From Mucor mucedo (taxonomy: Eukaryota > Mucoromycota > Mucoromycetes > Mucorales > Mucoraceae), in NCBI RefSeq assembly GCF_025094135.1, contig NW_026252437.1, forward strand, positions 1 through 64,000: 64,000 bases of DNA, written 5' to 3'. Below the pieces are notes generated by a model. That model had not been told where the DNA came from, ran no database searches, and worked only from the letters and a program-made list of their open reading frames with translations. A program made the translations under genes and the position numbers. Below are positions 9,784 to 19,697 of this stretch, piece by piece (position 1 is the first letter of the stretch; every line of letters starts with the position of its first letter).

Positions 9784-10415
9784 TGTGTCTATTGAACGAC
9801 AATCAATTAATCAATAGATATTCCTTACTTAAAATTATATGATGTATGTATTCTGGTACAGATTAGATGCTTATTTTAAAAAACAGATAGTTAAACAAAG
9901 AGAAGAAACGGTGTTTTATGTGGAAATTTGATCAATTTATAAGTGTCAAAATTCACGAGGGGACAAACAAAAGGCACATAGAAAAAAGAAAAAAAAATCT
10001 TTCAAACCCAGTTACACTATTTCGCGCACATTTATTGGCTCCTTACACTATTCCTAGCACTTTTATTGGCTAGATTTGGCCCGACTATAAGCGTACCGTC
10101 AATAATTTAGTATAAATAATTGTAGTTTTTGCTAGTAGAATTCCCTAATCTAAATTTTCTCGAAATAAAAGATATACACAGTTCTAACAGTATTTTCTTT
10201 TGTTACCTTAATTTACATTTTTATCTCCATCCCAAACAAACGATATTTGGTCTACATCCAGTTATCAATGTCCCTTAATAACCAAAGTATACTATAAGGT
10301 TCAAGTAAAACACTTTTACATTTTCGATAGTACTCACTCCCATTTAATTCGGCGCGCTCATCAAGACCTAGAGAAAAAAAAACCCATTTTCGGATCTCGC
10401 TATCATCAAATTCTT
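9784..10415. other. AT-rich stretch without recognisable gene
   Basis: No ORF of note and no clear repeat. It would hold the 5' flank of the exonuclease gene if that gene starts near 9783. Two short near-repeats, TTTATTGGCT and TTTTATTGGCT with GCGCACA nearby (10025-10070), look faintly like MULE2 terminus sequence but are too short to call. Confidence 0.5.
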
Positions 10416-11271
10416 TTGCTTTATTTAGCCCAACTGTATCCGTTTACTCTGCGACTATTGACACCCAACAATCACTTATTCGGGTCGATTGAAACTGAAC
10501 CATTGACTGATTTTTTTGGAAAGACTTTATTAATTAATGAAGTTTCAACCAAGTCCTTCCGGGAAGAAAGGATCCACCGCACTCATAACCGAGTTACGTA
10601 TGTCAGTCGTTACACCAGTTCTACTTGGAAAGCGTTTTGGCGTAGTCGGTTGAACGTTCGGTCTAAAAACGTCAGGTTTCAAATTCTGCATAATAAGGTT
10701 AATACGACCCTCACCACGCATAGATATCTCCCACAGCTTGTAGACTCATCTCTCTGCCCGTTATGCTCTGCGAGCTCTCATTACCCCGAGCATTTGTTCG
10801 TCTCTTGTCAGCGTGTTTGGCAGATTTGGAAACGATCCTTCACATATCTATATCTGCAATTACCTGCCTTATATTTGCTTAAACCGTCCGAGGTCCTATT
10901 CAGTATATACACGTTCAACTTCCCCAGTCGTTATATGTTCCATCTTCAAACCACCCCAATTTTTCTTTTTGGCTCTATTCTTGAAGGCATTTGGAAACAC
11001 TACTGGAGCTTTATTTTTGATTCCACACTTTTTATCCCAGATCAGGTTGTCTGCATTATCATTGGTATCGCTTACACCTGTATCAACCAGCACAACGTGA
11101 ACTCAGCTGATTTTCTTATCATTTAATTGTCTTTATTTAACTTTTGTTTTTCTTCACAATTTAACTCATTACTTATTATATCATTCTACTATGACGGCAT
11201 ACCTCTCATTATGACGTGTGACTTTAATTGAATCTTAAATAAAGTTAGGATTTATAAAAAAAAAAAAAAAA
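10416..11271 (+). mobile_element. 5'-truncated LINE, ORF2 3' end plus poly(A)
   Basis: The 236-residue ORF (10416-11126) is the C-terminal end of a LINE ORF2 protein. It contains WKAFWRSRLNVRSKNVRFQI followed by a zf-RVT-type zinc region, LCPLC...HYPEHLFVSCQRVWQIWKR, which follows reverse transcriptase in many non-LTR elements. After the stop come about 130 bp of 3' UTR with AATAAA (near 11239) and a poly(A) run ending at about 11271. The reverse transcriptase and endonuclease parts are missing, as expected for a 5' truncation; the exact left edge is unclear. The tail differs from that at 46801-46830, so this is a separate subfamily. It abuts a MULE2-type terminus. Confidence 0.8.
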
Positions 11272-11322
11272 TGGTGCGCGATTTTTTTTCAAACAAAAAT
11301 TATGGTGCGCGTATAATTAGCC
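11272..11322. repeat. Solitary MULE2-type terminal fragment
   Basis: About 50 bp matching the reverse complement of the left terminus of MULE2 at 32561-32615: two TGGTGCGCG motifs separated by TTTGTTTGAAA-like sequence, ending GTATAATTAGCC. It shows a second element of that family once ended here. The rest was lost or replaced by the adjoining LINE fragment. Confidence 0.75.
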
Positions 11323-11330
11323 TAAAACAT

Positions 11331-11656
11331 TGAGTGAGTTTGGACGGATTACAATTTACGACCAACACGGTACAGATGACATTGAGTGAAGAAAACATTT
11401 ATTAGCTGTCATGATCGTGTCAGGTAGATGCATTGATTTTGGTAATTCTTTGTCAGAACCTTGTCATCTACGTGTCAGCCATCAATCATCGAATATCTGT
11501 CATAAATAAGTAATGACTTACTAAACTTTGACATTGCTTATTTTTATGCTAAGTATCTATACAATCCTTTACTATAAATATAGCCTAATTTTCCCTCTTC
11601 TTTCTTCCCCTTCATCAGATATATTATCTCACAACCCTCTCTCCTCTTTTCTTCTT

Positions 11657-11691
<35 letters not shown>

Positions 11692-12075
11692 ATCTTTTAT
11701 TTTTTTGTTCTTGTAAGCAAGTATTCTTCTGTCTGTCCTGTCCGCCTGTCCGCTCCTGACATTAGCATTAAGTGAATTGGAAGGAGCTGTAAGTCCCGAT
11801 CAACAATGTAAATATAACATTCAGTGAAAACATTATGGACTAGCATTGAGTAAGATGGGAGTGACTGTAAGTCCCGATCAACACAGTACACAAAAGATTG
11901 ATCGAAAAAAAATGTGTCATAACACGGAGTGACTTGGGATGGGCTGTAAGTTCCGACCAACACAGGATATAAAACACTGAGTGAAAAAAATATTGCTTAG
12001 AATTGAGTTAAAAGAATATTCATTAGCACTAATTCAATTAGGGTGATGGGCAGTACGTCTGAACTAACACAGAAC
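11331..12075 (+). repeat. Degenerate ~78-bp tandem array with core GGGCTGTAAGTCCCGA
   Basis: Diverged repeat units with cores near 11784, 11862, 11941 and 12048 (spacing 78, 79 and then about 107) and one partial unit before the solo LTR. Each has the form GTGA...GGGCTGTAAGTCCCGAyCAACACAG...CATTGAGTGA. A related array lies at 14660-14890. No coding potential. Confidence 0.75.
11407..11761 (+). mobile_element. Solo LTR (family A), copy 1, TSD TTAGC
   Basis: A 355-bp block starting TGTCATGATCG and ending CTCCTGACA, flanked by the 5-bp duplication TTAGC (11402-11406 and 11762-11766). Inside are TATAAATATAG, a CT-rich stretch with a (CT)n microsatellite, and TGTCCTGTCCGCCTGTCCG near the end. It is nearly identical to 23634-23989. 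A solo LTR is left when the two LTRs of an LTR retrotransposon recombine. Orientation is inferred from TATA preceding the CT-rich leader. It sits inside the ~78-bp array. Confidence 0.9.
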
Positions 12076-12739
12076 AAAAATACATTGAGTCAAATGAAGA
12101 TGTTGCATATGACGTCTTTGATGATTCGGTTTATTTGGACTTGTTATTTGGGTTTTCCAAACAGCGGTTATTCTATAAAATTTAAAGAACCAACTAGGAA
12201 CATAAAAGAATTATTATATAGAGCTAATTGAACATTTATTTGAGGAATTGTACCACTTGTTGGTTAATTAAAAAAAAGGTTTAAAACACCAAACAGAACG
12301 CTTTACAATAATATAAATAAAAATAATGAAAGGAAAAAAAAAAGAATGAAAGATAAAATATAAAAAAAATGATTGCGCTTTATAGAAATCACATCCTGAA
12401 ACGCAAGCTTTTGATAGCTGAGTTAACAACATACAAAAAAATGAATGAAGTGACGTAGCATAAATATAAAATAAGAGGGAAGTCGGTGGTTACAGTGATA
12501 CCAGATGATTGGTTGATAGTTTATAGAGATAGGAGTTTGTAGTTAAATTCCTTCGTAGCTAAACTTATTACCGAGACTTTTTAATGAGAATAAAGATGCT
12601 GTTTTATTATATTATTTTGTTGGTTTTTATATGTATTGAATATGGTACTAAATTAGTTCTTTGACTAATGTTAACACTAAAGTATACTAATTTAGTGTTG
12701 GTCATCTTTTGATCTGTCTAATTTAGTAAGAGGTTATTC
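12076..12739. other. AT-rich non-coding stretch
   Basis: No ORF with recognisable content, no clear tandem repeat and no terminal inverted repeats seen. Poly(A)-rich runs at 12270-12370 might be an old retroelement tail, but no matching body could be recognised. Confidence 0.4.
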
Positions 12740-13390
12740 TAACGCCGATCGCTCAATTGATGACATCGAGGCTCACGACAAATAAGATTCACTAACAACT
12801 AGTGGCTGTTACGAGAACAGAGATTGCATTGTTAGTAAATCTATTCTTGCGGCGCATAGTACTACAGCTGATAAAAACAATGATGTAGGCAAGAAAAATT
12901 ACCAGATATATTCATGGTATATTTATTGGATGACTCGATCGAAGAGACACAAAATTCAAGCGCAACCAATTTCTCTGTCGAATCGCTGAATGCTATTAAA
13001 ACATCAGAAATGACACCAAACACGTTGGTTCATAAATGATTTTAGACAATCATGTGTTTAAGAAACGGCAACCCTGGAGAGGGTCTCTGTAATAGCACAA
13101 GGTTAATTTGAAGAAGCTTCACAAGAACGTTTATAGATGCTGACATTTCTGTTGGTGATAGAGCAGATTGCATTGTTTTGATTTCCAGGGTACTAATATC
13201 TTCAAAAAATTTCAACGTACTATTTAGCCTCCGTCGACGTCAATTTCCTGTGCAACCTGCGTTTGGAATGAATCTCAAACCCTTTCTTTCGCTGCCGTTT
13301 GTCTTATTAAACCCGTTTGCACGCACGGTAAACTTTGTACTGCTTTATCTAGGGTGTCTGACCCTAATAATCTCATGATAATCTTACTAA
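12740..13390 (+). pseudogene. Relic of Helitron helicase C-terminus
   Basis: Decayed end of a Helitron PIF1 helicase, readable only by switching frames. In order: VESLNAIKTSEMTPNTLVHK (near 12980-13040), CLRNGNPGEGLCNSTRLI (near 13050-13110), FSLRRRQFPVQPAFGM (near 13210-13260), SQTLSFAAVCLIKPV and HGKLCTALSRVSDPNNLMII (to about 13385). These correspond to the helicase motifs typed in other Helitrons as LLRNLDP...GLCNGTRL, RRQFP and ALSR. Many stops and shifts make this an old copy, not expressed as a helicase. It is on the opposite strand to the Helitron at 1-3509. No CTRR-type terminus could be fixed with certainty. Confidence 0.75.
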
Positions 13391-14384
13391 AACAGCCACC
13401 ATTATCAACAATCACAGACAATGATGTATCTAACGAAGTTTTAACTGGAGCACAAAATTAAACATATACTATTCACTAACTATAAAATTTATTTTTATCC
13501 CTTTTATAAGCATTAACTGGCGTCGGCAGGCCGCTACAAGCGCGAGATTACCCCGAGCAGGAACGTAGCTTATTTTTACGGTAGCGAAGCGAAGGTCAAA
13601 AATCACCGAAGTCGGCTGGGGTTGCGATCTTGTCTAAATATATAAAAGTATTTCACAAACATATGTACATGACTGCTTATTGCTTAGGTCTTTTTAGGTA
13701 ATATTGTCGGTCTCAGTGGGGGCCGTACATTTTGGCCCCTAGAAAGTCGTTTTTATTAAAATACAATTTTGACCACTTTAAGTAGCATAAACAGTGATCA
13801 CAAATCCCCAAAATTATAACTACGAGACTGAATTAGGGCTTGACAATTTGTCCGTTTCAAAATCCGAGGAAAATCGTCTAGATGATAAATTGCACGAGTT
13901 CTTATTTTACTTTTTTGAGAGGTTGGCTCGTAGGGTTGGATAGTGTCTTGTAATATATTAGGCATAATAAAGGGTCTCAATTTTAAAAAAAAAGTGGGAA
14001 ACATTTTTTAAAAACATTTTTTGTCCAATAAAAACGGTTTCACACTTAAAAAGTTTCCCAGAAAAAAAGTATCTTAGTTTTTTTTTCGAAAATTTAAGAA
14101 AAAGTTCTTCCCCGTTCCTTTTTTTGTTTATGAAAGTCTAAAAATTGCCCATGATTAGCAATAAAAGGACATACATATAGCGCTAGTACGGATTTAGATT
14201 TATAAAGGGACAATTATTATTATAAGACAACTGTGATAGTGAGCATCAGACTTTTAGTTGTCAACTTAGTTTTATTATTTATCAAGAATATTTCTGAAGT
14301 GATCTTAGACGATAAAATATATGGATAAGACAAGTAAATGTAAATCGATAATAATACAGTGAGAGATGATTAGTGTTCGGAATG
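13391..14384. other. Non-coding stretch downstream of Helitron relic
   Basis: No gene recognised. A GC-richer patch at 13515-13630 has short inverted motifs (GGTAGCGAAGCGAAGG, CCGAAGTCGGC) followed by TGTCTAAAT. It could be the decayed Helitron 3' end with its hairpin, but the usual hairpin-plus-CTRR arrangement is not clean. The rest is AT-rich. Confidence 0.35.
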
Positions 14385-14389
14385 AAGAT

Positions 14390-14525
14390 CGAAACTCTCG
14401 AGCGAGCTTCGATCGTGTTCCAGTCGAAGCTCGCTCGGATGCGTTTTTTTGCAGCTCGAGCTCGCTCGAAGTTTCTTAAGCTCGGCTCGGTTGCGAATAC
14501 CATAGCTCGAACTCGCTCGCCCTTT
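14390..14525. repeat. CGAGCTTCGA-rich palindromic island 1
   Basis: A patch dense in GAGCGAGCTTCGA and its complement. GAGCGAGCTTCGA (from 14399) and TCGAAGCTCGCTC (to about 14436) form a perfect 13-bp stem with a short loop, and more AGCTCG motifs follow. A second island of the same kind lies at 15395-15540. Any coding potential here is incidental. Confidence 0.6.
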
Positions 14526-14659
14526 TTGGCGTTCTTCACGGAGTATTTACGGAGTTAGAAAGCCTAAGGGAAAAGGGTTAAAAAAAATACTATGTCCAAC
14601 AAAAACAGTGCTTAAAAATATCATCACTTTTCAGAAGTCACACTTTTTTATTGATTATA

Positions 14660-14890
14660 TAAGCGAGTGATGGGCTGTATGTCCCGAACGGCCATCATGG
14701 TATCCATACTATAGCATTTACACGATTTAAATTGATTAGTCAGTGAGGGGCTGTAAGTCCCGAACGGGCAAACACAGCATTCATACTACAAGCATTTACA
14801 TGATTTTAACTGATTAGTGAGTGAGGGGCTGTAAGTCCCGAACAGCAAATAAACAAAAACCTCAGTCCCACGAGAGGGCCGCAGGTCCCG
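14660..14890 (+). repeat. Second ~77-bp tandem array with core GGGCTGTAAGTCCCGAAC
   Basis: Three clear units with cores starting at 14672, 14748 and 14826 (spacing 76 and 78) and a weaker fourth (GGGCCGCAGGTCCCGA near 14878). Spacer sequence such as CATACTA..AGCATTTACA is also conserved. It shares its core with the array at 11331-12075. Confidence 0.8.
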
Positions 14891-14918
14891 ATCGGCAGTC
14901 TGAAGAACGCCTAAAAAA

Positions 14919-14942
14919 CCGGCCGGAGGTCGGTTTTTTTTA
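14919..14942. other. Hairpin followed by T-run
   Basis: ACCGGCCGGAGGTCGGT can fold into a short GC stem and is followed by eight T residues, resembling an intrinsic terminator or a transposon subterminal hairpin. A similar hairpin with the same GGCCGGAG core is at 20543-20572. In a fungal nucleus a T-run could also stop RNA polymerase III. No function can be assigned. Confidence 0.4.
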
Positions 14943-15394
14943 TTCCACAAAGTGCACGTCAAAGTGATGTTAATTACAGAAAATTATGATAATAAAATTG
15001 TTATTTATTGAAATAGAAGTTGGAAAAAGAAAAAGTTTTTTTTTTCACCAGCCTTAACACCAAATTCGGATAATTAAATCAAACTATTACTGCATCTATA
15101 ATTATAATACATTTGGATTTGTGAACATGAAAGTTTAAATTAATTCTGCTACGTCATGTTACTATGATTGCTGTAAAAAATTGGCTTAGTTGGGTATAGT
15201 GTGCAACACTGTTTCATTTTCTATGGTAAATGTGTTTGCTGGTTGTACAATTAAATAAAAGTCCAAAGCATTTTAATTGGAATTATTAGAGCATAAATAA
15301 AAAAAAATGGTAAAGGGAAGAAAAGATTAAAATCAAGGGGAAATGCCATCTGTAGTCTTTCAAGGCCCTTAACTTTAAAGTGACTACTATCGAC

Positions 15395-15540
15395 ATTTTA
15401 GCCGAGCGAGCTTCGAGCGAGCATCGATCGAAGCTCGCTCGAACCCAAAAAAAGTGGCGCAAGCTCGAGTACAAAAACTCGGTTCGAGCTTCGTTCGAAC
15501 TGGCGCAAGATCGGTGCAAGCTCGAAAAGTTCGAACACTT
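15395..15540. repeat. CGAGCTTCGA-rich palindromic island 2
   Basis: GCGAGCTTCGAGCGAGC...GATCGAAGCTCGCTCG and further AGCTCGA/TTCGAGC motifs, of the same style as 14390-14525. The two islands bracket about 1 kb that includes the second ~77-bp array and a hairpin, so they may be the ends of one element. No target-site duplication was found. Confidence 0.5.
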
Positions 15541-15560
15541 GAGATGATAATAGAATATAG

Positions 15561-16015
15561 TTTTTTTTTTTTTTTTTTTTTTTTTTGTATTAACAGTGAG
15601 TTTATTTAACATGTTAGATATAGAAGTAAAAAAAGGGAAAGCTAAACTATTTTGGTTTAGCAACCTTTGTCTTCGTAAACATTTTGTGACCTTTAAGAGC
15701 ATGTTGCGTCTGGACAACTAACTTAGGAGCAGGACCTTTGGAGGTTTGCTTGATAGCCTTCTGTTTACCCAAAATGGAACGCTTTTGTCCTAGCATTTTT
15801 CTTCCACCATCAACCATTTTATCAGCCAAATGGAATGTCTGAGCGGTCACCGGTAATGTACCCTCGTCTTCTTCAATTTCCATGCACCCCGTTTCTACAG
15901 TTGTGGCGTACTTAGACGTTGAAGAACCACTTTCAGCAATCTTCGAAGGCTGGTACGCATCTGACAGGTCTGTATCAGAATCGGAGACAGCCTGTTCAAT
16001 AATCGTAGGCAGCTC
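15561..16015 (-). mobile_element. 5'-truncated ORF1 retroelement copy (L1b), 15-bp TSD
   Basis: A 455-bp minus-strand piece of an ORF1 element: poly(A) (poly-T on the plus strand), the conserved tail, and the C-terminal part of ORF1 ending in GHKMFTKTKVAKPK. It is closest to the 29.7 kb and 38.4 kb copies. The exact duplication GATAATAGAATATAG flanks it at 15546-15560 and 16016-16030. It begins in the Ser/Asp-rich linker, so the zinc knuckles are missing. Long exact TSDs plus poly(A) indicate target-primed reverse transcription. Confidence 0.9.
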
Positions 16016-16030
16016 GATAATAGAATATAG

Positions 16031-17460
16031 TTCTTAGATGTAAAAGAGTTTACGACGGATTTATGTTAGAAGATGATGTGATTGTATAATTGAAAATGAA
16101 CAACAAACAGCAACAAAAAGCGGAGGAAGTACTACTAATATCAATTACAAGATAAATCCCAAATTTAGTCGAGGACAAAACTGAAAAATCTATATTGAAA
16201 ATAAGAAAAGGAAGCGTATTTATAGGAAAGATCACATCCTGTGTAACAACAAGCCACATTATTATTGGCTGCAATGATACCATGTCTGTTTGGTCTGTCT
16301 GTGACAAATGCTGCTTCCTTCGTTTGGCAAAGAATCCCATTATTACTCATGTATTGTTGACACTGTATTCATGTGACGCTCGCAATCTATGTTTTTTTTG
16401 GCTTCTGGTTGTGCAATTAAAGGTGTGTATCGTAAAATAATTGTAATATCACGTGATAATTAGACCCACTTGAGCCCGTTTTATAAATAAAATTCATTTT
16501 TAACGACAAATAATATCGCAAATACGACATGTAATTCGTGATAAGAGCGCGATAACACACATTCATCTATTGATCAAAGGGTTCATTTAGTATGATCTAA
16601 AAAATAAAGGCCAATAACAAAGCATCATCTTAAAGTACAAGAACCAACGACAGTTTCTTTTACGTCGTATCCTATATCAAATAACGCAAAATACATCATA
16701 TAGTACATGATGTATCCTGTTAATAGTCTGATACACGGTATTGAGTGTCCCATGCACGCAAAGGATATATCACACGATACAGCGTATAATTTTACCAAAA
16801 TACGGCACAGAATATATCATGTATCATGTTGAAATACTTAGCAGAATATACAAAATATTTTGTACCGTATCCTGCATGCGCGGCGTATACCCAAGACAGT
16901 TGTACCAGGTTATTGTGAAGGATACGTCGTGTGCCCTGTCAATATCACCGTAAAATCACAAAATTTTCCAACGGGTGTTTTCTAATTCCTAGTGATAAGT
17001 AAGCATTTTAAAATTTCTAGAATAGAAAGTTGCAATTCAAAAACGTACCTAGCAAGTACTTTGCATCAAATACGTTGTTACTTAGCATAAATTACCCGAA
17101 AACAATTAATTTTTTACAGTCCTGCTACAGACAATTATCGCGATTTGAAATTCGCAGAAACGGCTGCTAGTCTAATAAAAACATCGTCTCCAAAATTGAG
17201 ATTGATCGGACTTTTATTTCCTTTAAAATTCAGTTTTTGTAATTTAAAGTCTGAGTTTTGGTCCTCCGGATTTAAAACATACATAGGAGGACGCATAAAA
17301 GTTGGCTCTCACTCGACTACCGCAAGTAGTTTTTGATATTACCATTATTTGGTGGTTAGGAGCTACCTGAACCTAGATCCTAGCAAAAACACAAAATAAA
17401 GACATTTGTTTTTATTTTAAAAGCTTAGGGCCAATTCGTGGAATATTTGAAATGAAGTTG
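16031..17460. other. Non-coding stretch with GTATC-type dispersed motifs
   Basis: No gene recognised. Between about 16660 and 16940 short motifs such as GTATCCTG, ATGATGTATC, GGATACGTCGT and their complements recur irregularly, in both orientations, without a fixed period. They may be a decayed repeat. A short patch at 17100-17330 is open but unlike any family I know. Confidence 0.4.
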
Positions 17461-17462
17461 TT

Positions 17463-17675
17463 TGGGAAACTCTGGTCCATTATCCTTCAAGATCCTATAC
17501 TTTAGAGAATTCTGGTCCGTTGTCCGTCAAGATCCGATACTTTTGGGAACTCTGGTCCGTTATCCGTCAAGATCCTATACTTTTAGGAACTCTGGTCCGT
17601 TATCCGTCAAGATCCGATAGCTTTTGCTATTCTGGTCCGTTATCCGATACGATCCTATAGTTTGGGATGATCTAA
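17463..17675 (+). repeat. 40-bp minisatellite, five units
   Basis: The motif TCTGGTCC recurs at 17471, 17511, 17551, 17591 and 17631, a period of exactly 40 bp. The unit reads roughly TCTGGTCCGTTATCCGTCAA followed by GATCCGATACTTTTGGGAAC, with few substitutions between copies. It is non-coding. Confidence 0.9.
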
Positions 17676-18062
17676 TAACGTTTACGGAGTACCCAAAATA
17701 AATTAAAATGATCTCAAAACATTCGTTGAATAGTTTAAGTGTTCTTAACCGGTACGGAGATTATCGATGTCGGTTACAGATTTATAAGAGCTCAGACTTC
17801 ACGACAGAACATCGTCAAACTTGTTTTGGACAGCGAAAAGGTACATGCATGGCCTGGCAAAAGTATGTCAACGACGTGACCTTTTAATGTTTCTGTCGCT
17901 AAACGTTGATGTCATCGGTTTTTTCATCAGAGTTATAATATTACCACAATCATTAGTACTAATATCGTGGAATGTTATTGCATAAATAACAATCCTTCAC
18001 CATAACATTCGGACTAAAATAACTAGAAAACTCAAATATCATATATATAACTCTGTATCAAT

Positions 18063-18290
18063 AATATTATAATGATTGTTTTGGCTTTGCAGTATATACG
18101 AAATTTAATACTTCTGGCTGTTCTTTTTTTTTGCGCGGCCTAACAATGCGCAATTCAAAGCAGCTGACATGTATTAATATTATAATGATTATTATGACTT
18201 TGCAGTATATATTAAGTTTAGTAGTTCGGGCTGTTTTTTTTTAATGCACGACCAAACGATGCGCAAGTCAAAGCAGCAGACATATATGGG
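18063..18290 (+). repeat. Tandem duplication with ~113-bp period
   Basis: Two diverged copies start AATATTATAATGATT at 18063 and 18176. Both continue with TTTGCAGTATATA, GGCTGTTTTTTT, a GC patch and CAAAGCAGC.GACAT. The area between 17676 and 18062 holds no recognisable gene. Confidence 0.7.
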
Positions 18291-18422
18291 AATAATACAA
18301 ATTGAGTGAAAAAAATCGATTGACCGTTTCTGAAAATTGGGTGTCACAACTATAAATTGAAGATAAAGAAATTTTGACTTTGTTCAGCCACTTTTTCCAG
18401 AAGCAATAACTAATGTCTAACA

Positions 18423-18722
18423 TTGGTGAAGACAAATTTATTTGTTTCAGTGGATGTAGTCTTTGACGCAGTGGCAGAGCCAGACTTAACACAGTGTAAT
18501 CCGCTAATCTCAAAAGGTAAAAAACAATCAAGACGAATTAACATGGACAGAGCCCCAAAAACCAGTAACAGTAATAGAGACTCTAAGAGTCAACCTGAAG
18601 CTTCGAATGACGCCACGAACAGGGCCGATCCCGAACGTAACTTACGATCTTTCATAGGTAAAATGGAATTGGAACGCAAAACACACTTTCCAGCCTTTTC
18701 TCTATTTCCTCAGAGATCATGA
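18423..18722 (+). CDS. Hypothetical 99-residue ORF
   Basis: Open frame with no recognised domain. It is basic and Ser/Asn-rich in the middle (GKKQSRRINMDRAPKTSNSNRDSKSQ). The DNA just after residue 32 contains AAAAGGTAAAAAACAATC, so part of it may be intron. It might be a 5' exon of the gene relic at 19698-20534, but about 1 kb of stop-rich sequence (18723-19697) separates them with no visible exon. I do not recognise it. Confidence 0.2.
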   Translation: MVKTNLFVSVDVVFDAVAEPDLTQCNPLISKGKKQSRRINMDRAPKTSNSNRDSKSQPEASNDATNRADPERNLRSFIGKMELERKTHFPAFSLFPQRS

Positions 18723-19697
18723 CTTGAATCGTGCGTGCCACGATAGGTTTGTAGAGATGAATTTTCTTCGTTAACGTAGAGGTATATACCGTGAATATTC
18801 GACTTCTGATTTTTTTGACGTCATAATGTACGAGGGATGACAGAACGATGTCCGAATTCTAATGCCGTGCGGGTTAAAGAAGAACAAGTAACGAATCAAA
18901 AACTTTCTTTTTAATACAACAATAAAAAAGTCAAAATCAATATACTTGCCATGTCGACTGCTTTCATGCGAACACTTTTGACTGGAAAACATCTTACGAG
19001 TACTGAATTCCGAAAAAATAATGGAATGTACAACGATAGAGGTTTCATAACCAAAAATCTTAAATTCTGCAAGAATATTTCAGGGAATGATTTTTCAATG
19101 ATTTTTTGCGACTTTTTGCAAAAACAGAAAATAGTCTAAATTAACGTAAACATTTTGTGTTCCATGATATAATATCTCATATTTCATCGACATATTTCGC
19201 TTATTCATCGCTTTTTTTAAAAAAAATTAAGAAAATAAAGGATTCAAATTTTTAACCATGGATAATACGAAGCTTTTGACAAACAATACTGATAGCCACC
19301 CATCTCTAACCTTTGATAGTTGAGGATGGAGATAGATGAATAAAAACAATAAAATGCTTTGAGACTGCTTACAAGTTTTATTAAGAGTAAAAGTAGATTC
19401 AAAGATTGAGAGGGTTCTATTCCAACTATCAGTTTGCATATTGATATATGTTAAGTGAAATCAGATTATGAATTTAGTTTGATGGATAAGTTACACAGCA
19501 CTAAAATAATGCTTGTAGTTGGATATGATATAATGTATAAGAAATTAGTTTGTGTTGTGATGTAATAACGTATGGGATGATGAAATGAGATTTGATTTAG
19601 TAATGTTTTATGGTGTGATTAGTACCAACAGTAGGTGGATCACTACATAACCACTCCTAACATCCGAAATAATAAGGGTAAAGAGAGGGAGATGTTA
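18723..19697. other. AT-rich stretch without recognisable gene
   Basis: Only short chance ORFs in all frames; no tandem repeat or terminal repeats seen. It could be spacer or decayed intronic sequence of the neighbouring unidentified gene. Confidence 0.4.

Noticed and set aside
10896..11093. Minus-strand ORF inside the LINE fragment
   Set aside because: Shadow of the plus-strand ORF2 end; it has no domain pattern of its own.
11660..11690. (CT)n run as a separate microsatellite feature
   Set aside because: It is part of the family A LTR and is present in both copies, so it is described there.
14919..14942. Bacterial intrinsic terminator
   Set aside because: The shape fits, but the context is eukaryotic, so it is reported only as a hairpin.
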